Shown: piece after piece, positions 1-8,962 of the stretch
Layout of the letters: every line of letters begins with the position of its first letter
Position numbering within the stretch: position 1 is the stretch's first letter
Assembly (NCBI GenBank): GCA_002423435.1
Contig: DIWE01000036.1
Span: forward strand, 21,574 to 85,573
Source of the DNA: Clostridiales bacterium UBA6114
GTDB lineage: Bacteria; Bacillota; Clostridia; Oscillospirales; Butyricicoccaceae
Direction of reading: 5' to 3'
DNA length: 64,000 bases
Translations under genes and position numbers: made by a program
Notes under the pieces: model-generated
Seen by the model: the letters and a program-made list of their open reading frames with translations, nothing else
The model's database searches: none
What the model was told of the DNA's origin: nothing

Positions 1-2606
1 CCGGAATGCTCCGAGATATCGGTGTCGTCGGGCAGGCTGTTCGCGTGCAGGGAAAGGAACAGATCCGGCAGCTTTTCAAAGGACATGCCCAGGCGGTCGT
101 ACAAAGAGACCGTCGAGTCGTCGGCGCGGGTCAGCAAAACGGTGGCGCCGTAAAGCTCGAGTTCGGCCTTCAGCTTAAGCGTCAGCGAAAGGTTCACGGT
201 CTTTTCCGGGCAGAGGTCGCCCATCGGCCCGATCGCGCCGGACTCGGTTCCGCCGTGGCCCGCGTCGAGCAGGACGGTGATTCCCTCGAGCGGCCGGGCG
301 CCGCTTTTTGCCGACGGCTTTCTGCGCAGGACGAGGTCAAAGCCCGAATCGGTCGGCCGGATATAGTATCCGCCGAGAAGGCTCTCGCCGGAAAAGCTCA
401 GCGTGTAGGCGCCCTTTGAATCGTAAAGGTCGATCCCGATTTCCGAGCAGAGCGCGCCCTCGGGGAGCGCGGGGCGGATGACCCTTGTCAGGGTGGGAAA
501 GGAGACGGTGAGCTTTTTATCGGCGTAACTTAAAAGCGCCGCGGGGGAAAGGGTCGTCTCGACATGCAGCACGTCTTCTTCCGGTCCGGCCTTGTAGCTT
601 GCCGCCGTGACCTGCGGCTTATATCCGTCGCTAACCTCGAGAAATTTCACATTTGCCCGTTTGATCCATTTTCCCGACGACAGCAGGACATAATCGCCCG
701 AGACGACCTCGACATAGTCGCGCATCGAACAGTACAACGGCCCCTCGGCGCCGAGGGCGGCGTTCGGGTTCGGGTAGGTGTCGGCGCTTTCCGCCGTGAC
801 CTCGGCCAAAAGCGGGGCTTTCGAGAAAGCGACCGTGACGGCGGCTGGAGCGGTCACCGTATCCGTTTGCCCGTCCAGGGTCATCGTATAGACGGGAGAG
901 CCGAGGTAAATTAAGCCGCTTTTTTTCTTTGGGACCGAGTAGCTTGCGAGATACTGCGCCTCGTAGAACTTGCCGTCCTTCGGGTAGGTACCCTTAACCT
1001 GCTTCATTTTGATCGTCTTGCCGTTTACAGTGACGCTTACCTTTGCTCCCGCGGGCGCTTTGCAGCTTAGGGAGATCGTTTTCGCCTTGTACATAAGCTC
1101 CGAGGCCTGGGGATACACGGAGCTTTTGTCGATCGCGGCGGTTTTAAGCTCGGTCGGGATGCTCTCGGACTCGCCTCTGTAAATGATGCGCGTGAGCGTG
1201 CGGTCCCCCTGGGCAAGGGTGAGGGTGTTGACTCCCTTCCGGAGCGGGACCAGGAGGCCGAAAAAGCCGGATTTCGAACGGTTCTCCACCGTTTCCCCGT
1301 TTAACGTAAGCGGCTTTTCGGGGTCCGATGCGCCCGTGATGTAAAAGTTTTCGAGCGTTGTGCGGATATCGGTGTCGGGCCTGCCGATAAAAAAGTACGA
1401 GGAGGAGGCACTTTCGAAAAAGTCTTTGAGCTCCTTTGTGATCGCCCCGTTCGCGCGGACGGTGCCGAGCCGGAAAAAGATGCTGCCCGACACGTTTCCG
1501 TAGAAACGGTTCAAGGACAGCTGGCGCGTAAGCTCGCCCGTCCCGTACCAGGGCGACGATTCCTTCGCTTCCATCCAGCGGTATGCCGCGTGGCCGATGT
1601 AAAGGCGGACGCCCGTGCCGGAAACGACGTCGTCCCACCATTTTACGAGCGTTTCGTAGTCGGCCTTTTCATATCCGATGTTCCAGTAGATTTCGGGGGC
1701 GATATAGTCGACCCAGCGCTCCTTGACCCATCGCCTTGAGTCGGCGTAGGAATCGAAGTAACTCTGGCTTCCGTCGGTGTCGCTGCCCTCCGCCATCTTG
1801 CTCTTGTTCGCCCAGATGCCCGCGGGGCTTACGCCGAAGCTTAAGTCCGGTTTTGCCTTGTGGATGGCGGCGCCCAGGTTTTTGATCAGGAGGTTTACGT
1901 TGTTGCGGCGGAAATCGTCGAGGGTTTTCGACTGCGTCCCGTATTTCTGATAGGAGGAGGCGTCCTTAAAATCCTTGGACGGATAAAAATAGTCGTCTAA
2001 GTGAATTCCGTCGATATCGTAGTTGTTGACGAGCTCGAGGGCGCCGTCGATGATCAGCTGCCGGACCTCCGGCAGCCCCGGATCGAAATAGAGGTAGCCG
2101 TCGGAGCCCTTTACGACCCAGGACGGGTTTTTGCGCGCGGGGTTTGACTCGGCGAGAGTGTCGACGCCGCCCGGCGACCTTGTGATGCGGAAGGGATTGA
2201 TCCACGCGTGAAGCGAAAGCCCGCGCTTATGAGCCTCCGCGACGTAAAACGCGAGGGGGTCGAAGCCTCCGTCCGGCGCTTTGCCCTGCGCCCCGGTCAG
2301 ATAAACGGACCACGGGAATATTTTGGACGGGTAAAGCGCGTCGCAGGACGGGCGCACCTGGAAAAAGACCGCGTTAAACCCGTTCTCCTTGGCAAAATCA
2401 AGGAGCGACAGGGCCTCGGCCTTTAATTTTTCGGCGTCGGTTGTCGCAGACGACGGATAATCGAGGTTCAGCACGGTCGATATCCAGACGCCCCGAAGCT
2501 CGTCGGAAGAGGCTGTCTCGTCGTCGGCGCGCGCCGGCAGCATAAACGGGGTTAAAACGAGCGCGGCAAATAATAAAAGTGCAATTGTCTTTTTCATCTT
2601 CATCAT
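1..2606 (-). CDS. GHL10 glycosidase-like / N-acetylmuramoyl-L-alanine amidase fusion, C-terminus cut by window edge
   Basis: An open frame runs from an ATG at 2606 off the left edge (868 codons, no stop). Residues 1-27 form a signal peptide with hydrophobic core LLLFAALVLTPFML. Residues about 35-340 match the glycosyl-hydrolase-like 10 (DUF187/YngK) family, with RGVWISTVLNLDYP near the start and DIDGIHLDDYFYP further in. A middle part of unknown fold follows. From about residue 770 an Amidase_3 domain begins: LLDAGHGG (first zinc His), a Glu in PEKTVNL (second ligand) and SLHANS (third ligand). The missing end would complete the amidase. The protein is expected outside the cell, acting on peptidoglycan. 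ATGs at 2606, 2603 and 2597 compete; GGAG sits 3 nt before 2606 and 6 nt before 2603. Domain calls are firm; the glycan substrate is not known. Confidence 0.88.
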   Translation of the reverse strand, partial: MMKMKKTIALLLFAALVLTPFMLPARADDETASSDELRGVWISTVLNLDYPSSATTDAEKLKAEALSLLDFAKENGFNAVFFQVRPSCDALYPSKIFPWSVYLTGAQGKAPDGGFDPLAFYVAEAHKRGLSLHAWINPFRITRSPGGVDTLAESNPARKNPSWVVKGSDGYLYFDPGLPEVRQLIIDGALELVNNYDIDGIHLDDYFYPSKDFKDASSYQKYGTQSKTLDDFRRNNVNLLIKNLGAAIHKAKPDLSFGVSPAGIWANKSKMAEGSDTDGSQSYFDSYADSRRWVKERWVDYIAPEIYWNIGYEKADYETLVKWWDDVVSGTGVRLYIGHAAYRWMEAKESSPWYGTGELTRQLSLNRFYGNVSGSIFFRLGTVRANGAITKELKDFFESASSSYFFIGRPDTDIRTTLENFYITGASDPEKPLTLNGETVENRSKSGFFGLLVPLRKGVNTLTLAQGDRTLTRIIYRGESESIPTELKTAAIDKSSVYPQASELMYKAKTISLSCKAPAGAKVSVTVNGKTIKMKQVKGTYPKDGKFYEAQYLASYSVPKKKSGLIYLGSPVYTMTLDGQTDTVTAPAAVTVAFSKAPLLAEVTAESADTYPNPNAALGAEGPLYCSMRDYVEVVSGDYVLLSSGKWIKRANVKFLEVSDGYKPQVTAASYKAGPEEDVLHVETTLSPAALLSYADKKLTVSFPTLTRVIRPALPEGALCSEIGIDLYDSKGAYTLSFSGESLLGGYYIRPTDSGFDLVLRRKPSAKSGARPLEGITVLLDAGHGGTESGAIGPMGDLCPEKTVNLSLTLKLKAELELYGATVLLTRADDSTVSLYDRLGMSFEKLPDLFLSLHANSLPDDTDISEHS

Positions 2607-2689
2607 GATCTCCGTCCCGCAAAGTATGTCCTTGTCTTTAATATATGATGTTTGTCCGCGCGATTATTCTGCGCAAAATGCGGTCTTCA

Positions 2690-2718
2690 TTGACAACCGG
2701 AGAAAATAGCCTTAACAT
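2690..2718 (+). promoter_or_regulatory. Sigma-A type promoter of the pyridoxal-type kinase
   Basis: TTGACA (2690-2695), 17-nt spacer, TAACAT (2713-2718), about 60 nt before the kinase start. Confidence 0.55.
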
Positions 2719-2778
2719 TATTTGAAGAAGGCAGCCGTTTAAGATTGGTTCAAAGCTGCCGCAAGCACCGCGAAAGGA

Positions 2779-3630
2779 ATGGTTAAAAAGGCAATGGATT
2801 TAAGAAACCGCCGCGTCGCGGCAATTCACGATATTTCGGGGTTCGGCCGCGGGTCGATGACGGCGGCGATTGCGGCGCTTTCCTCGATGGGGCTGCAGAC
2901 GCTGCCGTTTCCGACCGCCGTTTTGTCCTCGCACACGGGCATCCCCGGCTATACGTTCCGCGATCTGACCTGTGATTTCGACGCGTACATCGCGCACTGG
3001 AAGTCGCTTCATTTGAGATTTGACGCGATCTATTCCGGGTTTCTGGGCTCATGCGCGCAGACGTCCATCGTCTCCCGGTTCATCGATGAATTCCGGGACA
3101 AAAACACCCTGGTGCTGGTCGACCCTGTGATGGGGGACGGGGGAAGACGGTACGAGACGTGCACGGAAGAGCTCTGCGCCGGGATGAGAGAGCTTGCCCG
3201 AAAAGCCGACATGATCACGCCGAACCTCACAGAGGCGGGGATATTGCTCGGCGAGAGCGATCTAAAGCATCTTCCGGAAAGCGAGGAGCAGATCGGAAAA
3301 TGGCTCGGCGAGCTTTCGTCCATGGGCCCCGGGCGGGTCGTGATCACGGGGATCGAGCGCGGCCGGGGCGAGGTCGGCGTCGCCTGTTTCGACGCAGGGA
3401 GCGGGGAAACGGAGTTTTTTTACAACAAAAGCGTCGGCGGCTATTTCCCCGGCACCGGGGATCTTTTCGCGTCGGTGCTTTTAGGCTCTGTGTTAAACGG
3501 CGCGGGCATGGCCGAAAGCGCGAAAAAAGCGGCCGGCTTTATCAGAAGGGCGGCGGAAATCACGGTTTTGTCCGGGGAAGACCCGATCGAGGGCGTGCTC
3601 TTTGAAAAGCTCCTTTCAGAGCTTCATTGA
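2779..3630 (+). CDS. pdxY: Pyridoxal/pyridoxamine kinase (PfkB-like, PdxK/PdxY family)
   Basis: The product (283 aa) phosphorylates B6 vitamers in pyridoxal-5-phosphate salvage. Family marks seen: the N-terminal IHDISGFGRGSMTAA segment, VLSSHTG with the substrate-binding Ser/His region, VDPVMGDGGRRY, ITPNLTEA, and the C-terminal anion-hole motif PGTGDLFAS. Length fits the family. AAGGA directly abuts the ATG at 2779, so an alternative start at 2794 (MDLRNRR) with the same AAGGA 15 nt upstream cannot be excluded. The gene is monocistronic, with its own promoter upstream and a bidirectional hairpin downstream. Assignment to PLP kinase is confident; preference for pyridoxal, pyridoxamine or hydroxymethylpyrimidine is not visible. 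Confidence 0.88.
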   Translation: MVKKAMDLRNRRVAAIHDISGFGRGSMTAAIAALSSMGLQTLPFPTAVLSSHTGIPGYTFRDLTCDFDAYIAHWKSLHLRFDAIYSGFLGSCAQTSIVSRFIDEFRDKNTLVLVDPVMGDGGRRYETCTEELCAGMRELARKADMITPNLTEAGILLGESDLKHLPESEEQIGKWLGELSSMGPGRVVITGIERGRGEVGVACFDAGSGETEFFYNKSVGGYFPGTGDLFASVLLGSVLNGAGMAESAKKAAGFIRRAAEITVLSGEDPIEGVLFEKLLSELH

Positions 3631-3655
3631 TCGCCCGCACCGGAGGGTAAAAGTA

Positions 3656-3695
3656 AAAAGAGGAGAGGTCGGATAAAACTGACGACTCCTCTTTT
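3656..3695. terminator. Bidirectional terminator between kinase and rarA
   Basis: AAAAGAGGAG (3656-3665) pairs with CTCCTCTTTT (3686-3695), with an inner GTC/GAC pairing. T-runs lie on both strands, so it serves the convergent kinase and rarA genes and overlaps the rarA stop. Confidence 0.8.
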
Positions 3696-4962
3696 ATTTT
3701 GTTCCCTTGATTTTGTCCCAGTAGGCCTTCGCCTGCTCCTCCGCCTTGTTTTTGCCGTACTTGTAATAGGTTTTTCCCTTTAAGCTGTCGGGGAGGTACT
3801 GCTGGGCGACATAATTGTTTTGAAAATCGTGCGGGTACTGATAGGTAAGCCCCCGGCCCAGCTTTTTCGCGCCTTCGTAGTGGGCGTCCTTCAAGTGGTC
3901 GGGCACGTCGCCCGATCTGCCGCTTTTTATATCCGCGATGGCCCCGTCGATCGCCATGACGACGGAGTTTGACTTGGGTGCCGTCGTGACGAGGATCACG
4001 GCCTCGGCCAGCGGAAGCCTCGCCTCGGGCAGGCCGAGCTGCAGCGCCGAGTCGACGCAGGCCTTTACGATCGAAACCGCCTGCGGATAGGCGAGCCCGA
4101 CGTCCTCCGAGGTCGCGGCGAGGAGCCTGCGGCAGGCGGAGGGGAGATCGCCCGCCTCGAGTAGCCGCGCGAGGTAATGGAGCGCCGCGTCGGGGTCGGA
4201 GCCCCTGAGCGATTTGTGGTATGCCGAAAGGATGTCGTAGTGGGCGTCTCCGTCGCGGTCGTAGCGGGCGGAGGAGCGCTGCGAGACCATTTTCGCATCC
4301 TCCAGGGAGACGTAAAGCCTGCCGCTTTCTCTTTTTGCGCTTGAGAGTAAAAGCTCGACGGCGTTGATCGCCTTTCGGACGTCGCCGCCGCACGCGGATG
4401 AGATATATTCCACAACGCCGTCTTCCAGAGTAAGCGCCGTCTCCTGCGCGTCCGGCCGGAGGGAAAAGGCGCGGACAACGGCCTTTTGCACATCCTCCTT
4501 TAAGACCGGCTTGAATTCGAAGACCGTCGAGCGGCTTAAAATGGCGTTGTACACGTAAAAATACGGGTTTTCCGTCGTCGACGCGATCAGCGTGATCTTC
4601 CCGTTCTCAATAAACTCGAGAAGAGACTGCTGCTGCTTTTTGTTGAAATACTGGATCTCGTCGAGATATAAGAGGACGCCGTCGGGCGCCAGAAAGGTGT
4701 CGAGCTCGTCAATGATCGACTTGATGTCGGAGATGGAGGCCGTGGTGGCGTTTAAGCGGTACAGCTTCCGGTTGGTGCGGTCGGCGATCACGCGCGCCAC
4801 CGTCGTTTTCCCGGTGCCGGACGGGCCGTAAAAGACCATGTTCGGAATGTTTTTGCTTTCGATGATCCGGCGCAACACGCCGTTTTCGCCGAGGATATGC
4901 CTCTGGCCGACGATGTCGTCGATCGTTTTGGGCCGGATCCGGTCCGCGAGCGGCTGGTACAT
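3694..4962 (-). CDS. rarA: Replication-associated recombination protein A (AAA+ ATPase)
   Basis: RarA/MgsA (422 aa) is a clamp-loader-like AAA+ ATPase acting at stalled replication forks. Walker A is GPSGTGKT at residues 46-53 (Lys52), Walker B is LLYLDEIQ with Asp101/Glu102, and sensor 1 is ASTTENP. The RuvB-like lid is followed by the C-terminal tetramerisation domain containing SARYDRDGDAHYD and ending in YQYPHDFQNNYV and YLPDSLKGK, both typical of the family. Length is normal. The ATG at 4962 is preceded by a GGTGAG-type site. Transcribed alone between a bidirectional terminator and a large intergenic palindrome. Confidence 0.95.
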   Translation of the reverse strand: MYQPLADRIRPKTIDDIVGQRHILGENGVLRRIIESKNIPNMVFYGPSGTGKTTVARVIADRTNRKLYRLNATTASISDIKSIIDELDTFLAPDGVLLYLDEIQYFNKKQQQSLLEFIENGKITLIASTTENPYFYVYNAILSRSTVFEFKPVLKEDVQKAVVRAFSLRPDAQETALTLEDGVVEYISSACGGDVRKAINAVELLLSSAKRESGRLYVSLEDAKMVSQRSSARYDRDGDAHYDILSAYHKSLRGSDPDAALHYLARLLEAGDLPSACRRLLAATSEDVGLAYPQAVSIVKACVDSALQLGLPEARLPLAEAVILVTTAPKSNSVVMAIDGAIADIKSGRSGDVPDHLKDAHYEGAKKLGRGLTYQYPHDFQNNYVAQQYLPDSLKGKTYYKYGKNKAEEQAKAYWDKIKGTK

Positions 4963-5036
4963 GCTTTCTCACCACCTTGACGGGATATCCATTATTATAG
5001 GCGAAATACCGGAAAAAATCAAACAAATGTACAAAG

Positions 5037-5082
5037 GGGGGGTGTCGCAAAATGCATGTTCATGCATTTTGCGACACCCCCC
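5037..5082. repeat. Perfect 22-bp inverted repeat with 2-nt centre (rarA-glyA intergenic)
   Basis: GGGGGGTGTCGCAAAATGCATG (5037-5058 has the same order) is mirrored exactly by 5061-5082 around TT. It lies 14 bp past the glyA stop, so it is probably the glyA terminator or a 3-prime stabiliser, although only a short TTT follows on the glyA strand. Confidence 0.75.
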
Positions 5083-5096
5083 GTTAGCAGCTTGTT

Positions 5097-6323
5097 TTAA
5101 TAGATCGGGTGTTTCTCGCAGAGCTCGTTTACGCCGGCGCGGATATAGTCGGCCTTGTTTTCAAAATCGGTGATCGCAAGGCGGATGTACTCGGCGATTT
5201 TGAGCATGTCCGCCTCGACAAAGCCCCTCGACGTGACCGCCGGAGTACCGATGCGCACGCCGCTTGTGACAAACGGGCTTTCCGGGTCGTTCGGGATGGC
5301 GTTTTTGTTGACGGTGATATACACCTCGTCGAGCCGGTTCTGGAGCTCCTTCCCGGTGATTCCCGTGCCCCTTAAGTCCAAGAGCATCAGGTGATTGTCG
5401 GTGCCGCCGGAGACGAGCTTTAAGCCGAGGCGCATAAGCTCGTCCGAGAGCACCTTCGCGTTTTTCACGATCTGCTTCTGGTATTCCTTGAACTCGGGTT
5501 TAAGCGCCTCGCCGAGGCAGACGGCCTTTGAGGCGATGACGTGCATCAGCGGCCCGCCCTGCGTTCCGGGGAAGATCGCCTTGTCGATCTGCTTTGCGAG
5601 GCTCTCCCGGCAGAGGATCATGCCGCCGCGGGGACCTCTGAGCGTTTTGTGGGTCGTCGTCGTCACGACGTCGGCGTAGGGGATCGGGCTCTGGTGCAGC
5701 CCGGCCGCGACGAGGCCCGCAATGTGCGCCATGTCGACCATGAGATAGGCCCCGACCTCCTTCGCGATTTCCGCGAAGATGTCGAACCGGATTTCGCGCG
5801 GATAGGCCGACGCGCCCGCGATAATCATTTTTGGCCGGTGCTCCTTTGCAAGGGCGCGGAGGTTATCGTAGTCGATCCTGTGGGACTCGGGGTTTACGTC
5901 GTACGGGATGACGTTGTAGTAGCTTCCGGATATATTGACGGGGCTGCCGTGGGTCAGGTGCCCGCCGTTTGCGAGGCTCATACCCAAAACGGTGTCGCCC
6001 GGCTTGATGAGTGCGAAATAGACGGCGGCGTTGGCCTGCGCGCCGGAGTGGGGCTGGACGTTTGCGTGCTCCGCGCCGAAGAGGAGCTTTGCGCGCTTTT
6101 GCGCGATTTCTTCCGCGATATCGACGCATTCACAGCCGCCGTAATAGCGTTTCCCCGGATAACCCTCGGCGTACTTGTTTGTCAGCACCGTGCCCATCGC
6201 GGCGACGACGGCCTCGCTCACAATGTTTTCCGAGGCGATGAGCTCGATATTGCGGCGCTGCCGCTGAAATTCCTTTTCAATTGCCGCGCCGACCTCCGGA
6301 TCGCTTTTTACGATAAAATCCAT
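5097..6323 (-). CDS. glyA: Serine hydroxymethyltransferase
   Basis: PLP enzyme interconverting serine and glycine with transfer of a one-carbon unit to tetrahydrofolate. Diagnostic segments: ELIASENIVSEAV, NKYAEGYPGKRYYGG, VNVQPHSGAQAN-like NVQPHSGAQANAAVY, MVDMAHIAGLVAAG, and TTTTHKTLRGPRGG with the PLP lysine. The C-terminal VTSGVRIGTPAVTSRG is also present. I start at ATG 6323 (408 aa) because AAGGA lies 5 nt upstream; a longer frame opens with TTG at 6338 and has only a distant GGGGG. Divergent from nth. Confidence 0.96.
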   Translation of the reverse strand: MDFIVKSDPEVGAAIEKEFQRQRRNIELIASENIVSEAVVAAMGTVLTNKYAEGYPGKRYYGGCECVDIAEEIAQKRAKLLFGAEHANVQPHSGAQANAAVYFALIKPGDTVLGMSLANGGHLTHGSPVNISGSYYNVIPYDVNPESHRIDYDNLRALAKEHRPKMIIAGASAYPREIRFDIFAEIAKEVGAYLMVDMAHIAGLVAAGLHQSPIPYADVVTTTTHKTLRGPRGGMILCRESLAKQIDKAIFPGTQGGPLMHVIASKAVCLGEALKPEFKEYQKQIVKNAKVLSDELMRLGLKLVSGGTDNHLMLLDLRGTGITGKELQNRLDEVYITVNKNAIPNDPESPFVTSGVRIGTPAVTSRGFVEADMLKIAEYIRLAITDFENKADYIRAGVNELCEKHPIY

Positions 6324-6452
6324 GATTTCCTTAACCAATTCGCTATACCCCCTGCAAGTTCATAAGCTCTGATAATGAGAATTATAACTTTTTATATCGA
6401 AAAAGGCAACCTGTATGATATAATTTAATCAGATTTATCGGAGGTTTGACAA

Positions 6453-7079
6453 ATGGACAAGAAAAAGCGGGCAAAAGAAGCCGTTTTGACCCTAAAAGAG
6501 GTATACCCCGCCGCCTGCTCGCTTGAAGCCGTGCAGGACTTCGAGCTGCTTTTCGCGGCGCGGCTCTCGGCGCAGTGTACCGACGCACGCGTAAACCTTG
6601 TGACACCCGTGCTTTTTCAAAAATTCCCCACTCTTTCCGATTTTGCCGGGGCGGATGTCGGGGAAATCGAGGAGATCATCAAGCCCTGCGGGCTTTACCA
6701 CACGAAGGCGAGGGACTTAAAGCTCTGCGCGGCCGCGCTTTTAGAGCGGTTCGGCGGGCGGGTGCCGGGCACGATGGAGGAGCTTTTGTCCCTGCCGGGA
6801 GTCGGGCGCAAGACCGCAAACCTGATTCTGGGCGATATTTTCAAAAAGCCGGCGGTCGTCGCCGACACGCACTGCATCCGAATCACAAACCGCCTCGGCC
6901 TGTGCGATTCGAAGGACCCGTACAAGGTCGAGCTTCAGCTCAAGAAGATCGTCGAGCCCGAGGAGCAGAACGATTTTTGCCACCGCCTGGTCTTTTTCGG
7001 CCGTGACATCTGCAAGGCCAAGAATCCCGAGTGCTTCCGCTGTCCGTTGTCCGGCGGATGCCCCTCGGCCCGGAAATAA
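6453..7079 (+). CDS. nth: Endonuclease III (DNA glycosylase/AP lyase)
   Basis: Base-excision repair enzyme removing oxidised pyrimidines. The helix-hairpin-helix LPGVGRKTAN carries catalytic Lys120, and Asp138 lies in VADTHC. The C-terminal [4Fe-4S] cluster has Cys187, Cys194, Cys197 and Cys203 (spacing C-x6-C-x2-C-x5-C). At 208 aa the length is standard. GGAGG lies 8 nt before the ATG. A strong terminator follows directly, so the gene is monocistronic. Confidence 0.96.
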   Translation: MDKKKRAKEAVLTLKEVYPAACSLEAVQDFELLFAARLSAQCTDARVNLVTPVLFQKFPTLSDFAGADVGEIEEIIKPCGLYHTKARDLKLCAAALLERFGGRVPGTMEELLSLPGVGRKTANLILGDIFKKPAVVADTHCIRITNRLGLCDSKDPYKVELQLKKIVEPEEQNDFCHRLVFFGRDICKAKNPECFRCPLSGGCPSARK

Positions 7080-7100
7080 TTTGAAATTGGAAATGTTAAG

Positions 7101-7140
7101 ACCGCGCCGGACTTTCGTTCCCGGCGCGGTTACAATTTTG
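7101..7140 (+). terminator. nth terminator
   Basis: ACCGCGCCGG (7101-7110) pairs with CCGGCGCGGT (7121-7130), 10-nt loop, followed by TACAATTTTG. Confidence 0.8.
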
Positions 7141-7174
7141 TTCAACAGGTGAAATAATAAAGCTTTCCGGCAAA

Positions 7175-8167
7175 TTACTTGGAATAGAGATCTTCCGCCG
7201 TGATCCTGTTTAACAGCGGTTCCTCATTGCGGTAGCGTCTGACGTTTTCCGCAATAATGGAAACCGCGCGGCCGATCCTGTCCGGAAGGTGGGGCGTCAT
7301 ATGCGGCGTGATCCTTACATTCGGGAGGTCCCAGAGCGGGCTTTCGGGGGGGAGGGGCTCCGTTCCAAACGTGTCCAGACCGGCCCCGCCGATCCTGCCC
7401 TCTTTTAAGGCGTCGATCAGAGCCTTTTCGTCGACGACCGAGCCTCTTGCGACATTGACGAGATAGGCGGAGGGTTTCATCATATCAAGCTCGCGCTTAC
7501 CGATCATATGGTATGTTTTGTCCGACAGCGTCATTGCAAGCACGATGAAATCGCTTTCCCGGATCAGCTCGTCGATCGAACCCCCGCTTTCCGCGCAGTA
7601 CAGGGTATCCACTCCCTCCGGCGGCTCGGTCGACCTGCGCCGGTAGGCGAGTACATTCATTCCGAGCGCCTTCGCCCGGACCGCGAGCTCTTTCCCCGTG
7701 TTTCCGAGGCCGATGATCCCGACGGTCTGCCCGCAGAGGCTGAGAAAATCCCGCTGGCCCCTGATGCCGCCCCACTGGTGCAGAGTCTGCGCCGCGTAAA
7801 GCTGATCGGAATGATAGACATGGTCGAGCATGAAATACACGGCGTGCTCGGCCAGCGCGGGGCCGGAACGCCCGGCGGACCCGGTCAGGATCAGCCCTTT
7901 TGCGAATACCTCCGGCTTTGCGATTTGGTCCATCCCCGCCCGGTCGACATGGACCCATTTTAATTTCCGGCTTTCCAAAAGCAAGCGGGTGTCGATCCCG
8001 TCGTTGGCGAGCACGGCGACGTCGGATTCACCGAGAGCTTTTGCGACGGCATCCGCATCTTTGTCGTCGACAAGGATAAATTCGGCGGGCTCAAAGCTTT
8101 TTTTTAACTTCTCCAGATGAATTTCATCGTATTTGACGGTGGACATCACTGTGCCGATGGTTCTCAT
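7175..8167 (-). CDS. D-isomer-specific 2-hydroxyacid dehydrogenase (NAD-dependent)
   Basis: The product (330 aa) has a Rossmann motif GIIGLGNTGKELAVRAKALG, the catalytic arginine in NVARGSVVDE, the Glu in GLDTFGTEPLP, and the catalytic His in ITPHMTPH. It interconverts a 2-oxoacid and its D-2-hydroxyacid, but the sequence does not show which one; phosphoglycerate dehydrogenase is unlikely because no ACT domain is present. I start at ATG 8167 with AAAGGA 10 nt upstream; the open frame extends to 8338 without family similarity. The region before it carries the palindrome CGGCATATGCCG at about 8215-8226, a possible operator. Confidence 0.85.
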   Translation of the reverse strand: MRTIGTVMSTVKYDEIHLEKLKKSFEPAEFILVDDKDADAVAKALGESDVAVLANDGIDTRLLLESRKLKWVHVDRAGMDQIAKPEVFAKGLILTGSAGRSGPALAEHAVYFMLDHVYHSDQLYAAQTLHQWGGIRGQRDFLSLCGQTVGIIGLGNTGKELAVRAKALGMNVLAYRRRSTEPPEGVDTLYCAESGGSIDELIRESDFIVLAMTLSDKTYHMIGKRELDMMKPSAYLVNVARGSVVDEKALIDALKEGRIGGAGLDTFGTEPLPPESPLWDLPNVRITPHMTPHLPDRIGRAVSIIAENVRRYRNEEPLLNRITAEDLYSK

Positions 8168-8356
8168 GAGGGTCAGTCCTTTCGTATCGGATTTCTGCCA
8201 TATGGATGACGGCCGGCATATGCCGTTTTTTTTATTGTAACAAAATCCGGCCGTTTTGTCTTTACTTAATATACAAATATTGGATTTTCCGGCTTGATTT
8301 ATCTTTGTTTCCATAATTAGATTGCGCAGGCCCGGCATATATTTTTTATAAGAAAA

Positions 8357-8833
8357 TCAGCCCTCGACGATTTCGGGCGTTACATTACCGGCTTCATCGA
8401 TTGTGATGCGCGCCCAGGAGGGCTTAAGGCCGCGGCGCGGCAGGGAGATGCTGCCCGGGTTTAGGATCAGGAGCGGGCCTCTTCGTTCCAGACAGGGGAC
8501 ATGGGTATGTCCGAACAGCGCGATGTCGGCGGATTGCCCGACGGCGTCCCGATACAGTTCCTTTGCTTCGTAACCGAAGGGATATCGATGCCCGTGGGTC
8601 ATAAACAGGGTAAGCCCCGAGACGCGCTCGACCCGTTCGCTCGGCGCCGTGCTCAGAAAATCGTTGTTGCCCTTGACTATTAGCACAGGGATTTCGGGGA
8701 ACGCTCCCTGCAGCCTTAAAGCGTCCCTGACCATGTCGCCGAGGTGCAAAACAAGATCGGCCGGTTCCTTTTTCAAAATTCCGATGATTCTCATCACATC
8801 GGAGTGGGAATCGGAAAATACCGCGATTTTCAA
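8357..8833 (-). CDS. Metallophosphoesterase, YfcE/MJ0936 type
   Basis: Small calcineurin-like phosphodiesterase (158 aa). All metal-binding blocks are present: FSDSHSD, LHLGDM, KGNNDF, MTHGH and LFGHTHVP, then LNPGSIS. The family hydrolyses phosphodiesters such as cyclic or model substrates; the cellular substrate is generally unknown. The start is a TTG at 8833 with AAGGG 6 nt upstream. No partner is clear: it lies between the 2-hydroxyacid dehydrogenase and the divergent small-protein operon. Confidence 0.88.
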   Translation of the reverse strand: MKIAVFSDSHSDVMRIIGILKKEPADLVLHLGDMVRDALRLQGAFPEIPVLIVKGNNDFLSTAPSERVERVSGLTLFMTHGHRYPFGYEAKELYRDAVGQSADIALFGHTHVPCLERRGPLLILNPGSISLPRRGLKPSWARITIDEAGNVTPEIVEG

Positions 8834-8962
8834 AAAAATCCCTTCTTTTCTGGAAACACATAAAAAAAACGTGCCAAAACAAAAAATTGCCGGTTATCAT
8901 AACACCTTGCAACAGATGGATTCATATACTGTACTGAACCACATAGAATTAAGGAGGTACTT

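Noticed and set aside
5541..6365. 274-codon plus-strand frame
   Set aside because: Antisense to glyA; no ribosome site and no recognisable protein.
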